Below are positions 32,969 through 41,363 of a stretch of DNA of 43,540 nucleotides, piece after piece (position 1 is the first letter of the stretch; every line of letters starts with the position of its first letter). Where the stretch lies: the NCBI RefSeq assembly GCF_014845115.1, contig NZ_NKUI01000114.1, forward strand, positions 1 to 43,540. Reading direction: 5' to 3'. The position numbers and the translations under genes are program-made. This DNA is from Methylorubrum zatmanii (lineage in GTDB: Bacteria > Pseudomonadota > Alphaproteobacteria > Rhizobiales > Beijerinckiaceae). Below the pieces are notes generated by a model. The model was not told the DNA's origin. It was given only the letters and a program-made list of their open reading frames with translations, and ran no database searches.

Positions 32969-35221
32969 TCAGAACCGGGCCATCAGCTGGAAGCGCACGG
33001 TCCTGGGCGCACCGGGGAGGATGTTGTTGTTGTTGTGCGCGGAGACGATGTAGCGGCGGTCGAACAGGTTCTCGATGTTCACCTGCGCTCGCACCGCCTC
33101 GCTGAACTCGTAGAACAGCCCGAGATCGAAGCGCGAATAGCTCGGCAGGCGCACGGTGTTGTCGGAGGCGGCGAAGCTGTGGGCCTGGTTGAGGTAGCCC
33201 ACTCCCACCGAGACACCCTCGCCGATCTCGAACTTGTTCCACAGGCTGAAGGTGTTGAGGGGCACGAGGCCGACCACGTTGCCGGCCACGACGGAATCGC
33301 TGAGATCGGCGCTGATGCGCGCATCGGTGAAGGCATAGCCGCCGGCGACGGCCCACCAATCGGTGACGTAGCCGTTCAGGCCGATCTCCGCCCCCTGCGT
33401 GCGGGTACGGCCGGCGCCGAGGACGAAGCCCGGATTGTTGGGATCGGGGATCGGTTGATTGGTGCGGTCGAGGTTGAACAGGGCCGCCGTCAGCTGCAGC
33501 TCGGGGGTAACCTCGTATTTCACGCCGATCTCGGCATTCACGAATGTCTCCGGCTCGGCCAGGGCGAGGCCCGGTGTCAGAACCCGGAACTGGTCGCCGG
33601 CACTCGGCAGGTAGGACACGCCGTAGCTGCCGTAGACGGCGAGGGTGTCGAGCGGTTTGACGACGACGCCGGCGCGGGGCGAGACGAGGTTGTCGATACG
33701 GGCATTGAGGCTGCCGTCACGCCGATCCCGCGACGCGAAGTTGAAGTGATCGTAGCGAAGCCCGGCGATGAACTGCAGGTGCTCGTCGATCTCGATCTGG
33801 TCCTGAACGAAGGCCGCCGCGAGCCCGAGGGCATAGGTGTTGTTGTTGCCGGAGGCGATGTTGCGATAGGTGGCGCCGACCGCAGTCACCGGCGAGTAGG
33901 GGTTCACCACGAGATCGCGGTTCCCGGTCGTGTTCCAGAAGCCGTCGCGCCGGAAGTCGATGCCTTGCTGATAGCCGAGCTCGAACCCTCCGACGAGGGT
34001 ATGCGCCACCGGCCCGGTGGCGAATGTGTAGGTGAAGTCGGTCTGGTTGAAGAGGTTGGTGCGGTCGGTCTGGCTGTTATAGGTGCGCAGCACCACCGCC
34101 GTGTCGTCGGCATTGACCGGCCCGTTCGGAAACGCGTTCTGGTGGAACTTCCGGTAATCGGCGATCCGCGACTGGCTGCGCATGACGACGCCGTTCTCGA
34201 AGACATGGTCGAGCTGGGCAGTGCCGATCTGAGCATCGAGAGAGCCGCGTGAGATCGGCGGCGCACCGAACAGGGTCGCCGTGTTGTCGCGGTAGCGCCA
34301 GGCCCGGCCGCCCTGCGAGGGGATGCCGCGGTCGGGGATGCGGTTGTCGCTGAAGAACTCGTAGGACAGGCGTAGCGTCGTCTGCGGCCCGAGCAGGAGC
34401 GTCATCGTCGGGTTCACGCCATAACGGCGGATATCGATGAAGTCGCGATAGGTGCCGGTCTCCTCGAACACGCCGTTGAGGCGGACGAAGGCGGTCTCGG
34501 AGAGGCGGTCGCCGACATCGAGCGCCATGCGCTTGTTCGCGAACTGGCCGCCCTGCAGCAGCACTTCGCGGATCGGCACGCCGTCGGCCTCCTTGAGCAC
34601 CCGGTTGACGATGCCGCCACCGCCGCCGCGGCCGAAGATCATCGCGTTGGGGCCCTTCAGCACCTCGATGCGCTGGGTGTTATAGAGATCGCGGAAATAG
34701 CGGGCGTCGTCGCGGATGCCGTTGACGAAGAAGTCGGCGTTGGTGCGCTGGCCGCGGATCAGGATCTCGTCGCGATGGCCCTCGCCCTGGGCGATGGCGA
34801 CGCCGGGGACGTAGCGCAAGGCGTCGCCGAGGCTCTGGACGTTCTGATCGCGGATCTGCGCTTGCGTCACCACCGAGATCGCCTGCGGGGTGTCGATGAG
34901 CGGCGTATCGGTCTTGGTCGAGGAGCGCAGGCGCGTGGCGATGTAGCCGACCTGCGCGCCGGAGCTGTCGACCACGAGACCGCGCCCGGAGCGGGAGCCC
35001 GAGACGCTGATCGTGTCGAGGGTCACGCCGTCGACGGACGCGGCCCGAGGCAGGGCGGCTTGTGGCAGGGGATGGACCGCCTGAGCCGTCGGCGGGCCGG
35101 CCTTGATCTCCGTGACTTGCGCATGGGCCGGATGGATGAAGGCCGCGACGAGGCTTGATCTGGCGACGGATGCGAGCAGCATCGGCCACGACAAAGCGTG
35201 GCTCCCTTGCGCCTTCATCAT
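32969..35221 (-). CDS. TonB-dependent siderophore receptor
   Basis: The 750-aa outer-membrane receptor has a signal peptide of about 34 residues ending AHA. Residues 65-200 hold the plug domain: LDTISVSGSRSGRG, a TonB-box-like region, then DTPLIDTPQAISVVTQAQIR, DALRYVPGVAIAQGEGHRDE and IRGQRTNADFFVNGIRDDAR. The RIEVLKGPNAMIFGRGGGGG segment ends the plug. A 22-strand barrel follows and ends QLMARF with the terminal phenylalanine. The plug matches the ferrichrome/catecholate siderophore receptor group (FhuA/Fiu type). It imports ferric siderophore using TonB-ExbBD energy. No siderophore synthesis or ABC-transport genes are adjacent, so it may use siderophores made by others. The start ATG is doubled (35221 and 35218), with AAGGGGG upstream in an AT-rich promoter region. 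Confidence 0.93.
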   Translation of the reverse strand: MMKAQGSHALSWPMLLASVARSSLVAAFIHPAHAQVTEIKAGPPTAQAVHPLPQAALPRAASVDGVTLDTISVSGSRSGRGLVVDSSGAQVGYIATRLRSSTKTDTPLIDTPQAISVVTQAQIRDQNVQSLGDALRYVPGVAIAQGEGHRDEILIRGQRTNADFFVNGIRDDARYFRDLYNTQRIEVLKGPNAMIFGRGGGGGIVNRVLKEADGVPIREVLLQGGQFANKRMALDVGDRLSETAFVRLNGVFEETGTYRDFIDIRRYGVNPTMTLLLGPQTTLRLSYEFFSDNRIPDRGIPSQGGRAWRYRDNTATLFGAPPISRGSLDAQIGTAQLDHVFENGVVMRSQSRIADYRKFHQNAFPNGPVNADDTAVVLRTYNSQTDRTNLFNQTDFTYTFATGPVAHTLVGGFELGYQQGIDFRRDGFWNTTGNRDLVVNPYSPVTAVGATYRNIASGNNNTYALGLAAAFVQDQIEIDEHLQFIAGLRYDHFNFASRDRRDGSLNARIDNLVSPRAGVVVKPLDTLAVYGSYGVSYLPSAGDQFRVLTPGLALAEPETFVNAEIGVKYEVTPELQLTAALFNLDRTNQPIPDPNNPGFVLGAGRTRTQGAEIGLNGYVTDWWAVAGGYAFTDARISADLSDSVVAGNVVGLVPLNTFSLWNKFEIGEGVSVGVGYLNQAHSFAASDNTVRLPSYSRFDLGLFYEFSEAVRAQVNIENLFDRRYIVSAHNNNNILPGAPRTVRFQLMARF

Positions 35222-35362
35222 AAATTTCCCCCTTATTTTATTAGAATAGACGGGGGAGGGCGGGCCCTAATCCGGTCGGGTTGCTGGGTTTGTCTCTGTT
35301 CCAAACTTGCAGAAAACTTATGGAAATTCGGCAATTGGCGCGTGCTTGCCTTCAGGGGCCCT

Positions 35363-35470
35363 GAGACGGGATCCGCTCGATCGAAGTGGAGCCCGTCTCG
35401 GCAAGCCCGCGCGGTGCCTGAGCGAAGCCCGGATCCGCCATCCCGAAGGGGTCGAACGGATCTGGTATGA
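35363..35470 (+). repeat. Dispersed intergenic repeat, copy C
   Basis: A 108-bp unit beginning GAGACGGGATCCGC and ending GGTATGA, the closest match to copy B. GAGACGGG (35363-35370) pairs with CCCGTCTC (35392-35399). A second inverted pair, GATCCG/CGGATC, lies in the right half. It is free of coding sequence and has the same orientation as the other copies. Confidence 0.85.
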
Positions 35471-35565
35471 TGCCTGCCGGAATGATTGTGCGGCTCGCGG
35501 CCTATCCGGGCGCGCTCATCCACGGAGGCGGTTCGCGCAGGCGGTCTTGCGGGAGCGAAAAGCAA

Positions 35566-35595
35566 AGAGCGCGGCCCCGGGAGGGGCCGCGCTCT
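35566..35595 (-). terminator. Factor-independent terminator of pnp
   Basis: AGAGCGCGGCCCC (35566-35578) pairs with GGGGCCGCGCTCT (35583-35595) around a GGGA loop, a perfect 13-bp stem. On the minus strand it is followed by TTTGCTTTTC. It lies 31 bp after the pnp stop. Confidence 0.88.
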
Positions 35596-35626
35596 TCAAC
35601 AAGACGATGCGAAGGAGGAGGGGCGA

Positions 35627-37864
35627 TTACTCGCCCGACGATTCCCGGCGGCGCTCGCCGCGGTCGCGGCGCGGACCGCGATCCCCACGGTCGCCGCGAT
35701 CACTCCGCTCCTCGCGCTCCGGCTCGCCGCGCTCCGCGCGCTCGGCCTTCAGCCGCTCGGTGATGTCCTCGCCGGTCTCCTGATCGACGACCTTCATCGA
35801 CAGGCGGATCTTGCCGCGCTCGTCGGCGCCGAGGAACTTCACCTTGACCTTCTGGCCTTCCTTGACGACGTCGCCGACCTTGGCGACGCGCTGCGCCGCC
35901 AGCTCGGAGATGTGGACGAGGCCGTCCTTGGCGCCGAAGAAGTTCACGAAGGCGCCGAACTCCATGATCTTGACGATGGTGCCGTCATAGATCGTGCCGG
36001 CCTCCGGCTCGGCGACGATGGAGCGGATCCAGTTATAGGCCGCCTTGATCGCCTTGCCGTCCGAGGAGGCGATCTTCACGATGCCGGTATCCTCGATGTT
36101 GATCTTGGCGCCTGTCTTCTCGACGATCTCGCGGATGATCTTGCCGCCGGTGCCGATCACGTCGCGGATCTTGTCGGTGGGGATCTGCATCGTCTCGATG
36201 CGCGGCGCGTATTCGCCGAGCTCGGGACGGGCCGCGGTCAGGGCCTGGGCCATCTCGCCGAGGATGTGGGCACGGCCGTCCTTCGCCTGGGCGAGGGCGA
36301 CCTTCATGATCTCCTCGGTGATGCCGGCGATCTTGATGTCCATCTGGAGGGAGGTGATGCCCTCCTCGGTGCCGGCCACCTTGAAGTCCATGTCGCCGAG
36401 GTGATCCTCGTCGCCGAGGATGTCGGAGAGCACCGCGAAGCGCTCGCCTTCCAGGATCAGGCCCATGGCGATGCCGGCCACCGGACGGCGCAGGGGCACG
36501 CCCGCATCCATCAGCGACAGCGAGCCGCCGCAGACCGAGGCCATCGAGGAGGAGCCGTTCGACTCGGTGATCTCGGAGACCACGCGGATCGTGTACGGGA
36601 ACTCGTGGGCCGCCGGCAGCACCGGACGGATCGCGCGCCAGGCGAGCTTGCCGTGGCCGATCTCGCGGCGGCCGGGCGAACCCATGCGGCCGGTCTCACC
36701 GACGGAATAGGGAGGGAAGTTGTAGTGGAGCAGGAAGCGCTCCTTGTAGGTCCCCTCGAGCGCGTCGATGAACTGCTCGTCCTCGCCGGTGCCGAGAGTG
36801 GCCACCACGAGAGCCTGCGTCTCGCCACGGGTGAACATCGCCGAGCCGTGGGCGCGGGGCAGCACGCCGACTTCCGACACGATCGGACGGACGGTCTTTA
36901 CGTCACGGCCGTCGATGCGGCTTCCGGTGTCGAGGATGTTCCAGCGGACCACCTTCGACTGGGCCTCCTTGAAGGCGGCCTTGACCTTCTCGGGGTTGAA
37001 CTTCTGCTCGCCCTCGGCCGGGCACAGGGCGGCGACCACCTTCGCCTTCACGGCGTCGACGGCGGCGTAGCGCTCCTGCTTGACGGTCTTCTTGTAGGCC
37101 TCGCGCAGGTCGGCCTCGGCGATCTCCAGCACCGCCTTCTCGACGTCGGCATTCTCCGGCGGGGAGAAGTCGCGCGGCTCCTTGGCGGCCTTCTCGGCCA
37201 GGCGGATGATCGCCTCGATCACCGGCTGGAAGTGCTTGTGGCCGAACATCACGGCCCCGAGCATCACCTCCTCGGACAGCTCCTTGGCCTCGGACTCGAC
37301 CATCAGCACGGCGTCCTGGGTGCCGGCGACGACGAGGTCGAGGGAGGATTCGGCGACCTCGGTCACCAGCGGGTTCAGCTTGTAGCTGCCGTTGACGAAG
37401 CCGACGCGGGCGGCGCCGATCGGGCCCGTGAACGGCACGCCGGACAGCGTCAGGGCGGCGGAGGCCGCCACCATCGAGACGATGTCGGGATCGTTCTCGA
37501 GATCGTGGGAGAGGACGGTGACGACGACCTGGGTGTCGTTGCGCCAGCCCTCGACGAAGAGCGGGCGGATCGGCCGGTCGATCAGGCGGGAGACCAGCGT
37601 CTCCTTCTCGGAGGGACGGCCCTCGCGCTTGAAGTAACCGCCGGGGATGCGGCCGGCGGCGTAGGCGCGCTCCTGGTAGTTCACGGTCAGCGGCATGAAG
37701 TCGATGCCGGGCTTCGGCTCCTTGGCCGCGACCACGGTGGCGAGCACGGTGGTCTCGCCATAGGTGGCGACCACGGCGCCGTCGGCCTGCCGGGCGGTCT
37801 TGCCGGTCTCGAGGACGAGCTTGCGGTCGCCCCAGATCAGCTCTTCGCGTTGTACGTCGAACAT
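35627..37864 (-). CDS. pnp: Polyribonucleotide nucleotidyltransferase (PNPase)
   Basis: The 745-aa protein starts [20 protein letters not shown] at 37864. The frame continues to 38029, but the added residues are not in the family. It has two RNase PH-like domains ([55 protein letters not shown] with the phosphate-binding SSS), separated by an alpha-helical linker. A KH domain follows ([20 protein letters not shown]), then an S1 domain ([20 protein letters not shown]). The C-terminal tail is extremely Arg/Asp/Glu-rich with RGD-like repeats, a low-complexity end of the kind that can bind RNA or partners. PNPase degrades RNA 3' to 5' by phosphorolysis. It follows rpsO, the order conserved in many bacteria, and its leader has a long stem-loop. 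Confidence 0.98.
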   Translation of the reverse strand: MFDVQREELIWGDRKLVLETGKTARQADGAVVATYGETTVLATVVAAKEPKPGIDFMPLTVNYQERAYAAGRIPGGYFKREGRPSEKETLVSRLIDRPIRPLFVEGWRNDTQVVVTVLSHDLENDPDIVSMVAASAALTLSGVPFTGPIGAARVGFVNGSYKLNPLVTEVAESSLDLVVAGTQDAVLMVESEAKELSEEVMLGAVMFGHKHFQPVIEAIIRLAEKAAKEPRDFSPPENADVEKAVLEIAEADLREAYKKTVKQERYAAVDAVKAKVVAALCPAEGEQKFNPEKVKAAFKEAQSKVVRWNILDTGSRIDGRDVKTVRPIVSEVGVLPRAHGSAMFTRGETQALVVATLGTGEDEQFIDALEGTYKERFLLHYNFPPYSVGETGRMGSPGRREIGHGKLAWRAIRPVLPAAHEFPYTIRVVSEITESNGSSSMASVCGGSLSLMDAGVPLRRPVAGIAMGLILEGERFAVLSDILGDEDHLGDMDFKVAGTEEGITSLQMDIKIAGITEEIMKVALAQAKDGRAHILGEMAQALTAARPELGEYAPRIETMQIPTDKIRDVIGTGGKIIREIVEKTGAKINIEDTGIVKIASSDGKAIKAAYNWIRSIVAEPEAGTIYDGTIVKIMEFGAFVNFFGAKDGLVHISELAAQRVAKVGDVVKEGQKVKVKFLGADERGKIRLSMKVVDQETGEDITERLKAERAERGEPEREERSDRGDRGDRGPRRDRGERRRESSGE

Positions 37865-37923
37865 AGGTCTCTTGCCTTCAAACATGCGGGTCGGGCGAAC
37901 CCGGCGCCGCCAGAGGCAAGACG

Positions 37924-37955
37924 GCGAGACGCTTCGAGTGAGAGAAGCGTCTCGC
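37924..37955 (-). promoter_or_regulatory. 12-bp stem-loop in the pnp leader
   Basis: GCGAGACGCTTC (37924-37935) and GAAGCGTCTCGC (37944-37955) pair perfectly around an 8-nt loop, 60 bp before the pnp start. In E. coli a pnp leader stem is cut by RNase III and used by PNPase to limit its own expression. A like role here is inferred from position and shape only. Confidence 0.6.
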
Positions 37956-38036
37956 GATCCTGCCCTGGCGCCCTTTGCCTTCAAGCCGCCCGGGGCGGAC
38001 CGGCCGGGCCCCATGCCCGGACAGTCCATAGCGAAA

Positions 38037-38059
38037 CGCGGTCCCGAGAGGGGACCGCG
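38037..38059 (-). terminator. Hairpin just downstream of rpsO
   Basis: CGCGGTCCC (38037-38045) and GGGACCGCG (38051-38059) form a 9-bp stem, 9 bp after the rpsO stop. On the minus strand it is followed by TTTCGC, a poor T-tract, so it could be a partial terminator or the 3' protecting hairpin of rpsO mRNA. Confidence 0.6.
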
Positions 38060-38068
38060 CCGGATGCC

Positions 38069-38338
38069 TTAGCGGCGGATGCCGAGGCGCTCGATGAGGG
38101 TGCGGTAGCGCGCCTCTTCCTTGCGCTTCAGGTAGTCGAGCAGCGAGCGGCGCTGCGACACCAGCTTCAGGAGGCCGCGGCGGGAGTGGTTGTCCTTGCC
38201 GTGGGTCTTGAAGTGGGCGGTCAGGTTGGTGATCCGCTCGGTGAGGATGGCGATCTGGACCTCCGGCGAGCCGGTGTCCTTGTTGCCCTTGGCGTATTCC
38301 TTGATGAGCGCGGTCTTGCGCTCTGCCGTGATCGACAT
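38069..38338 (-). CDS. rpsO: 30S ribosomal protein S15
   Basis: The 89-aa protein starts [20 protein letters not shown] at 38338. The longer frame to 38704 only shadows the upstream non-coding DNA. The conserved S15 core is complete: [60 protein letters not shown] and IERLGIRR. S15 binds the central domain of 16S rRNA early in 30S assembly. The order rpsO-pnp is conserved across proteobacteria, and the two genes are separated by 204 bp containing two stem-loops. truB or infB, which often precede rpsO, are not present upstream here. Confidence 0.98.
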   Translation of the reverse strand: MSITAERKTALIKEYAKGNKDTGSPEVQIAILTERITNLTAHFKTHGKDNHSRRGLLKLVSQRRSLLDYLKRKEEARYRTLIERLGIRR

Positions 38339-38804
38339 CGCAGGCCTTTCAGGTGAGGTTTGGTGAGGCGCCGCCCGCCAGGGGGAAGGGCGCCCGGAAC
38401 ATGCTTGCGGTCGGGCCGGTGCCGGGATGTCGTCCAGCGCGGTCTGCCACAAGCGGCATAGGCCCCGCCCGTGGCCGGGTCGAGGCGGCGCGGACCATAC
38501 ACGAAACCGCAGGAAGTGCCAGTGCCGCCGCCCGCTCGACAGGGCGATCGCTCGAAAGCGATCACCCTGCTGTCTTCCCGACCTCAAGCGCCGGCGGCCG
38601 CCTCCGCGGCCTTGGCTGTCGCTCCGCTCGATGCCTCGGCACAGCCGAGGGCCCGCTACGCGGGGCGCTCTTCGCGCCCGGACAGCGGGATGATCGCTTT
38701 TCAAGCGTTTGCCCCGTCGGTTCGGCCGGGCTCAGCTTCACATTGCCGCCGCTTCGGCGCGATTTTCGCGTTGCCGGCTCGTCCGAACCGACCCACGGAA
38801 TCGC
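38339..38804. other. 466-bp divergent region between rpsO and the permease gene
   Basis: It holds the rpsO promoter (leftward), the permease promoter (rightward) and a large inverted-repeat element at 38541-38707 (listed separately). No open frame in it looks like a protein. The rpsO-proximal 200 bp are GC-rich with no recognised motif. Confidence 0.6.
38541..38707. repeat. Inverted-repeat element of about 165 bp, MITE-like or regulatory
   Basis: Arm 1, 38549-38574 (CGCTCGAAAGCGATCACCCT plus GCTGTC), is nearly the reverse complement of arm 2, 38681-38707 (GACAGCGGGATGATCGCTTT plus TCAAGCG), with about 3 differences over 26 positions. Arm 1 is also a small hairpin itself (GATCGCT-CGAA-AGCGATC at 38546-38563), as is arm 2 (CGCTT-TTC-AAGCG). 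Between the arms are about 105 bp with further small palindromes such as CCTCGGCACAGCCGAGG. No reading frame is conserved, so it looks like a palindromic mobile or repeat element. Confidence 0.6.
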
Positions 38805-40262
38805 ATGCTCCGCTTCGCCCTCGGCATCCGCAAGCCCATCGCCGCCCTCGCCACCGAGGCGGAGGGGCCGGCGCTGGCACGAAACCTCTCCGCCTTCAGC
38901 CTCGTCTGCATCGGCGTCGGCGCCACGGTGGGCGCGGGGATCTTCGTGCTCACCGGCACGGCGGCGGCGAATTTCGCCGGCCCGGGGCTGATGCTGTCCT
39001 TCGTGCTCGGCGCGGTGGCGAGCGGGCTGGTGGCCCTGTGCTACGCCGAACTCGCCGCGATGATTCCCGTCGCGGGCTCGACCTATTCCTACACCTACGC
39101 GACGCTCGGGGCGCTGCCAGCCTGGATCATCGGTTGGGATCTGGTGCTGGAATTCGCCTTCGCCGCGGCCACCATCGCCGTCGGCTGGGCGGGCTACGCC
39201 CAAAGCCTCCTGGCCGATGCCGGGGTGAGGTTGCCGGCATGGCTCGCCGCCGCGCCGGGGGAGGGCGGTGGGTTCAACCTCCCGGCGGCCCTGATCGTGC
39301 TGGTGCTCACCGCGCTGCTGATGCGCGACAACCGGCAGGCGGCGGGCGCCAACGCCGTGCTGGTGGCGCTGAAGGTCGCGATCATCTTAGGCTTTCTCGG
39401 CATCGGCGCCGCCCATGTGCGGCCGGAGTTGTGGCAGCCGCTGGTGCCGGCCAACGAGGGGACGTTCGGCGCCTTCGGCTGGAGCGGTGTCTTCCGCGGG
39501 GCGGGGGTGGTGTTCTTCGCCTATGTCGGCTTCGAGACCGTCTCGACCGCCGCCGGCGAGACCCGCGATCCGCAGCGGGACGCGCCCGTGGGGCTGATCG
39601 GCTCGCTCGTCGTCACCGCCGTGCTCTATGTGGCGGTGGCGGCGGTGCTGACCGGCCTCGTGCCCTATCGCGACCTCGACGTGGCCGACCCGATCGCCAG
39701 GGCCATGGCGGCGACCGGGCTCACCGGCTTCTCGGTGGCGATCAAGCTGGGGGCGCTGATCGGCCTGACCACGGCGGCGCTGACAGCGCTCTACGGGCAG
39801 GCGCGCATCTTCTACGCCATGGCCCGCGACCGCATGCTGCCGGATGTGTTCGCGCGCATCGGCGCGACCAGCCGGACGCCCTTCGTCGCGCAGGGGCTGA
39901 TCGGGCTCGTCACCGCGCTGGTGGCGGCGCTGGTGCCGATCGACGTGCTCGGCGAACTCGTCAGCATCGGCACGCTGTTCGCCTTCATCCTGGTCTGCGC
40001 CGGCGTGCTGATCCTGCGCCGCACGGAGCCTGAGAGGGCGCGGCCGTTCCGGGTGCCGGGGGGCGCCCTGGTACCGGTGCTCGGCATCCTCGCCTGCCTT
40101 GCCCTGATGGCGAGCCTGCCCGGCGACACGTGGTTGCGTCTACTGGTCTGGCTCGCCATCGGGCTGGCGATCTGGTTCGGCTACGGCCGGCGGCGCGTCG
40201 CAGCCGATCCAGGTTTCGAAAGGACAGGTCCTTTCGCGGGTTCAGGGCAGAGCCCTGGTTGA
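38805..40262 (+). CDS. APC-superfamily (cationic-type) amino acid permease
   Basis: The 485-aa membrane protein starts MLRFALGIRKPIAALATEAE at 38805. The frame begins at 38709, but the added residues are not family-like. About twelve hydrophobic segments are present. The first carries the APC signature GVGATVGAGIFVLTG, and the later VVFFAYVGFETVSTAAGETR with GDPQRD-like RDPQRDAPVG is typical of the CAT/YfnA group. The protein would import amino acids by proton coupling. The last 15 residues or so (FERTGPFAGSGQSPG) are encoded by a run of palindromes rather than family sequence, so the original C-terminus may have been shorter. It is a single-gene unit with no transport partner. Confidence 0.9.
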   Translation: MLRFALGIRKPIAALATEAEGPALARNLSAFSLVCIGVGATVGAGIFVLTGTAAANFAGPGLMLSFVLGAVASGLVALCYAELAAMIPVAGSTYSYTYATLGALPAWIIGWDLVLEFAFAAATIAVGWAGYAQSLLADAGVRLPAWLAAAPGEGGGFNLPAALIVLVLTALLMRDNRQAAGANAVLVALKVAIILGFLGIGAAHVRPELWQPLVPANEGTFGAFGWSGVFRGAGVVFFAYVGFETVSTAAGETRDPQRDAPVGLIGSLVVTAVLYVAVAAVLTGLVPYRDLDVADPIARAMAATGLTGFSVAIKLGALIGLTTAALTALYGQARIFYAMARDRMLPDVFARIGATSRTPFVAQGLIGLVTALVAALVPIDVLGELVSIGTLFAFILVCAGVLILRRTEPERARPFRVPGGALVPVLGILACLALMASLPGDTWLRLLVWLAIGLAIWFGYGRRRVAADPGFERTGPFAGSGQSPG

Positions 40263-40275
40263 AGGGATGATCCCT
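40217..40275. repeat. Three stacked palindromes spanning the permease stop codon
   Basis: CGAAAGGAC-AG-GTCCTTTCG (40217-40236), CAGGGC-AGA-GCCCTG (40243-40257) and AGGGAT-G-ATCCCT (40263-40275) follow each other within 60 bp. The first two are inside the permease frame and encode its last residues. They resemble the palindromic intergenic repeats common in Methylobacterium genomes, a recollection that should be checked. They may also act as the permease terminator. Confidence 0.65.
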
Positions 40276-40287
40276 CCGGAGCCCGGA

Positions 40288-40416
40288 TCAGTACGAGCGG
40301 TGCTGGCCGGCCGCGCGGCCGCCGCCATAGCGGCGACGCAGATAGGAAATGGCCTTGGGCAGGAGGAAGACGACGAGGATCTGGCGCAGGATCGAGCGCA
40401 TCCGGATGGACTCCAT
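40288..40416 (-). CDS. Small basic protein, 42 aa, unknown function
   Basis: An ATG at 40416 opens a short frame that reads MESIRMRSILRQILVVFLLP, then KAISYLRRRYGGGRAAGQHR and ends SY before a TGA at 40288. It has one hydrophobic segment (ILVVFLLP) inside basic flanks and a Gly/Arg-rich tail, a pattern seen in conserved short proteins of Hyphomicrobiales with no known function. It lies 54 bp after exonuclease III on the same strand, so it may be cotranscribed. No clear ribosome site is visible. It is short enough to be missed or to be chance, but codon choice looks gene-like. Confidence 0.55.
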   Translation of the reverse strand: MESIRMRSILRQILVVFLLPKAISYLRRRYGGGRAAGQHRSY

Positions 40417-40470
40417 GGTGAAAGATCGGATTGGAAGCCCAATGCCCGGAGGGGCGCCCGCGTTCCCCGA

Positions 40471-41280
40471 TCACAGTTCGAGGGTGAGCGTCACCGGGGC
40501 GTGGTCCGAGGGCTTTTCCCAGCCCCGGGCCTCGCGGAACACCTCGACCTTGCGCAGGGTGCCGGCGAGGTCCGGCGAGACCCAGGCGTGGTCGAGGCGC
40601 CGCCCCTTGTTCGCCGCCGCCCAGTCCGGCGAGCGGTAGCTCCACCACGTGTAGATCTTTTCGGGTTCCGGGGTGAGGAACCGCGCCGCGTCGATCCAAC
40701 CGGCCTCGCCCCGCAGCGTCTCCAGCGCCTCGGTCTCGACGGGGGTGTGACTCACCACGTCGAGCAGCTGCTTGTGCGACCAGACATCGTGCTCCAGGGG
40801 CGCGACGTTGAGGTCGCCGACGAGGATCGCCGGGCCGGAGACGCGCCGCCCGCCCCAGGCCCGTAGCTCCTGCAGAAAGTCGAGCTTGTGCGCGAATTTC
40901 GGGTTGAGGTCGCGGTGGGGCAGGTCGCCGCCCGCCGGCACGTAGAAGTCGTGCAGGACGAGGCCCGCCGCCGGCCCGGCCTCGGGCCCGAGCGCCGCCG
41001 AGATGTGGCGCGCATCCGCCCGCTCGCAGAAGCTCATCACCGCGCGGGTCAGCAGCGGAAACCGCGAGATGATCGCGACGCCGTTATAGCCCTTCTGCCC
41101 GGCGAAGACGATGTTCTCGTAGCCCGATCCCTTGAACGCCTTGAGCGGGAACAGCTCGTCCGGGCACTTGGTCTCCTGCAGGCACAGCACGTCCGGCTGG
41201 GCCTGCGCCAGGAAGCGCAAAACGGACTCGATGCGCAGCCGCACCGAGTTGATGTTCCAGGTCGTGACGGTGAGGCGCAC
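40471..41280 (-). CDS. xth: Exodeoxyribonuclease III
   Basis: The 269-aa protein starts at a GTG at 41280 (MRLTVTTWNINSVRLRIESV). It has all ExoIII/AP-endonuclease motifs: TWNINS with the active-site Asn, LCLQETKCPDE with the metal-binding Glu, YNGVAIISR, DFYVPAGGD, ILVGDLNVAP with the catalytic Asp/Asn, WWSYRS and the terminal SDHAPVTL His. The order and spacing are normal. It removes damaged 3' ends and cuts abasic sites in base excision repair. It is next to the 42-aa protein gene downstream and to a LolA-family gene upstream, all on the same strand, with 83 bp between the LolA-family stop and this start. Confidence 0.96.
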   Translation of the reverse strand: MRLTVTTWNINSVRLRIESVLRFLAQAQPDVLCLQETKCPDELFPLKAFKGSGYENIVFAGQKGYNGVAIISRFPLLTRAVMSFCERADARHISAALGPEAGPAAGLVLHDFYVPAGGDLPHRDLNPKFAHKLDFLQELRAWGGRRVSGPAILVGDLNVAPLEHDVWSHKQLLDVVSHTPVETEALETLRGEAGWIDAARFLTPEPEKIYTWWSYRSPDWAAANKGRRLDHAWVSPDLAGTLRKVEVFREARGWEKPSDHAPVTLTLEL

Positions 41281-41363
41281 GGGGACTGCCTGAGAAGCGT
41301 GGCGAGGGATGGCGCCCCGTTAGCCCAACCCACGCGGCGCGCAAACCGGCCTCGGCCGCCGGC

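Larger units (their letters stand above)
35222..35626. other. 405-bp region between the TonB receptor and pnp
   Basis: It holds the AT-rich receptor promoter region (35225-35260), repeat copy C (35363-35470) and the pnp terminator (35566-35595). No coding frame is supported. An iron-box search by eye found only the half-site TTAGAA, not a full Irr or Fur palindrome. Confidence 0.6.

Noticed and set aside
35222..35262. Fur or Irr iron box upstream of the TonB receptor
   Set aside because: Only an unpaired TTAGAA half-site in AT-rich DNA was visible, with no matching second half.
35486..38356. 956-codon plus-strand frame opposite pnp and rpsO
   Set aside because: It spans two well-defined minus-strand genes and has only antisense-type composition.
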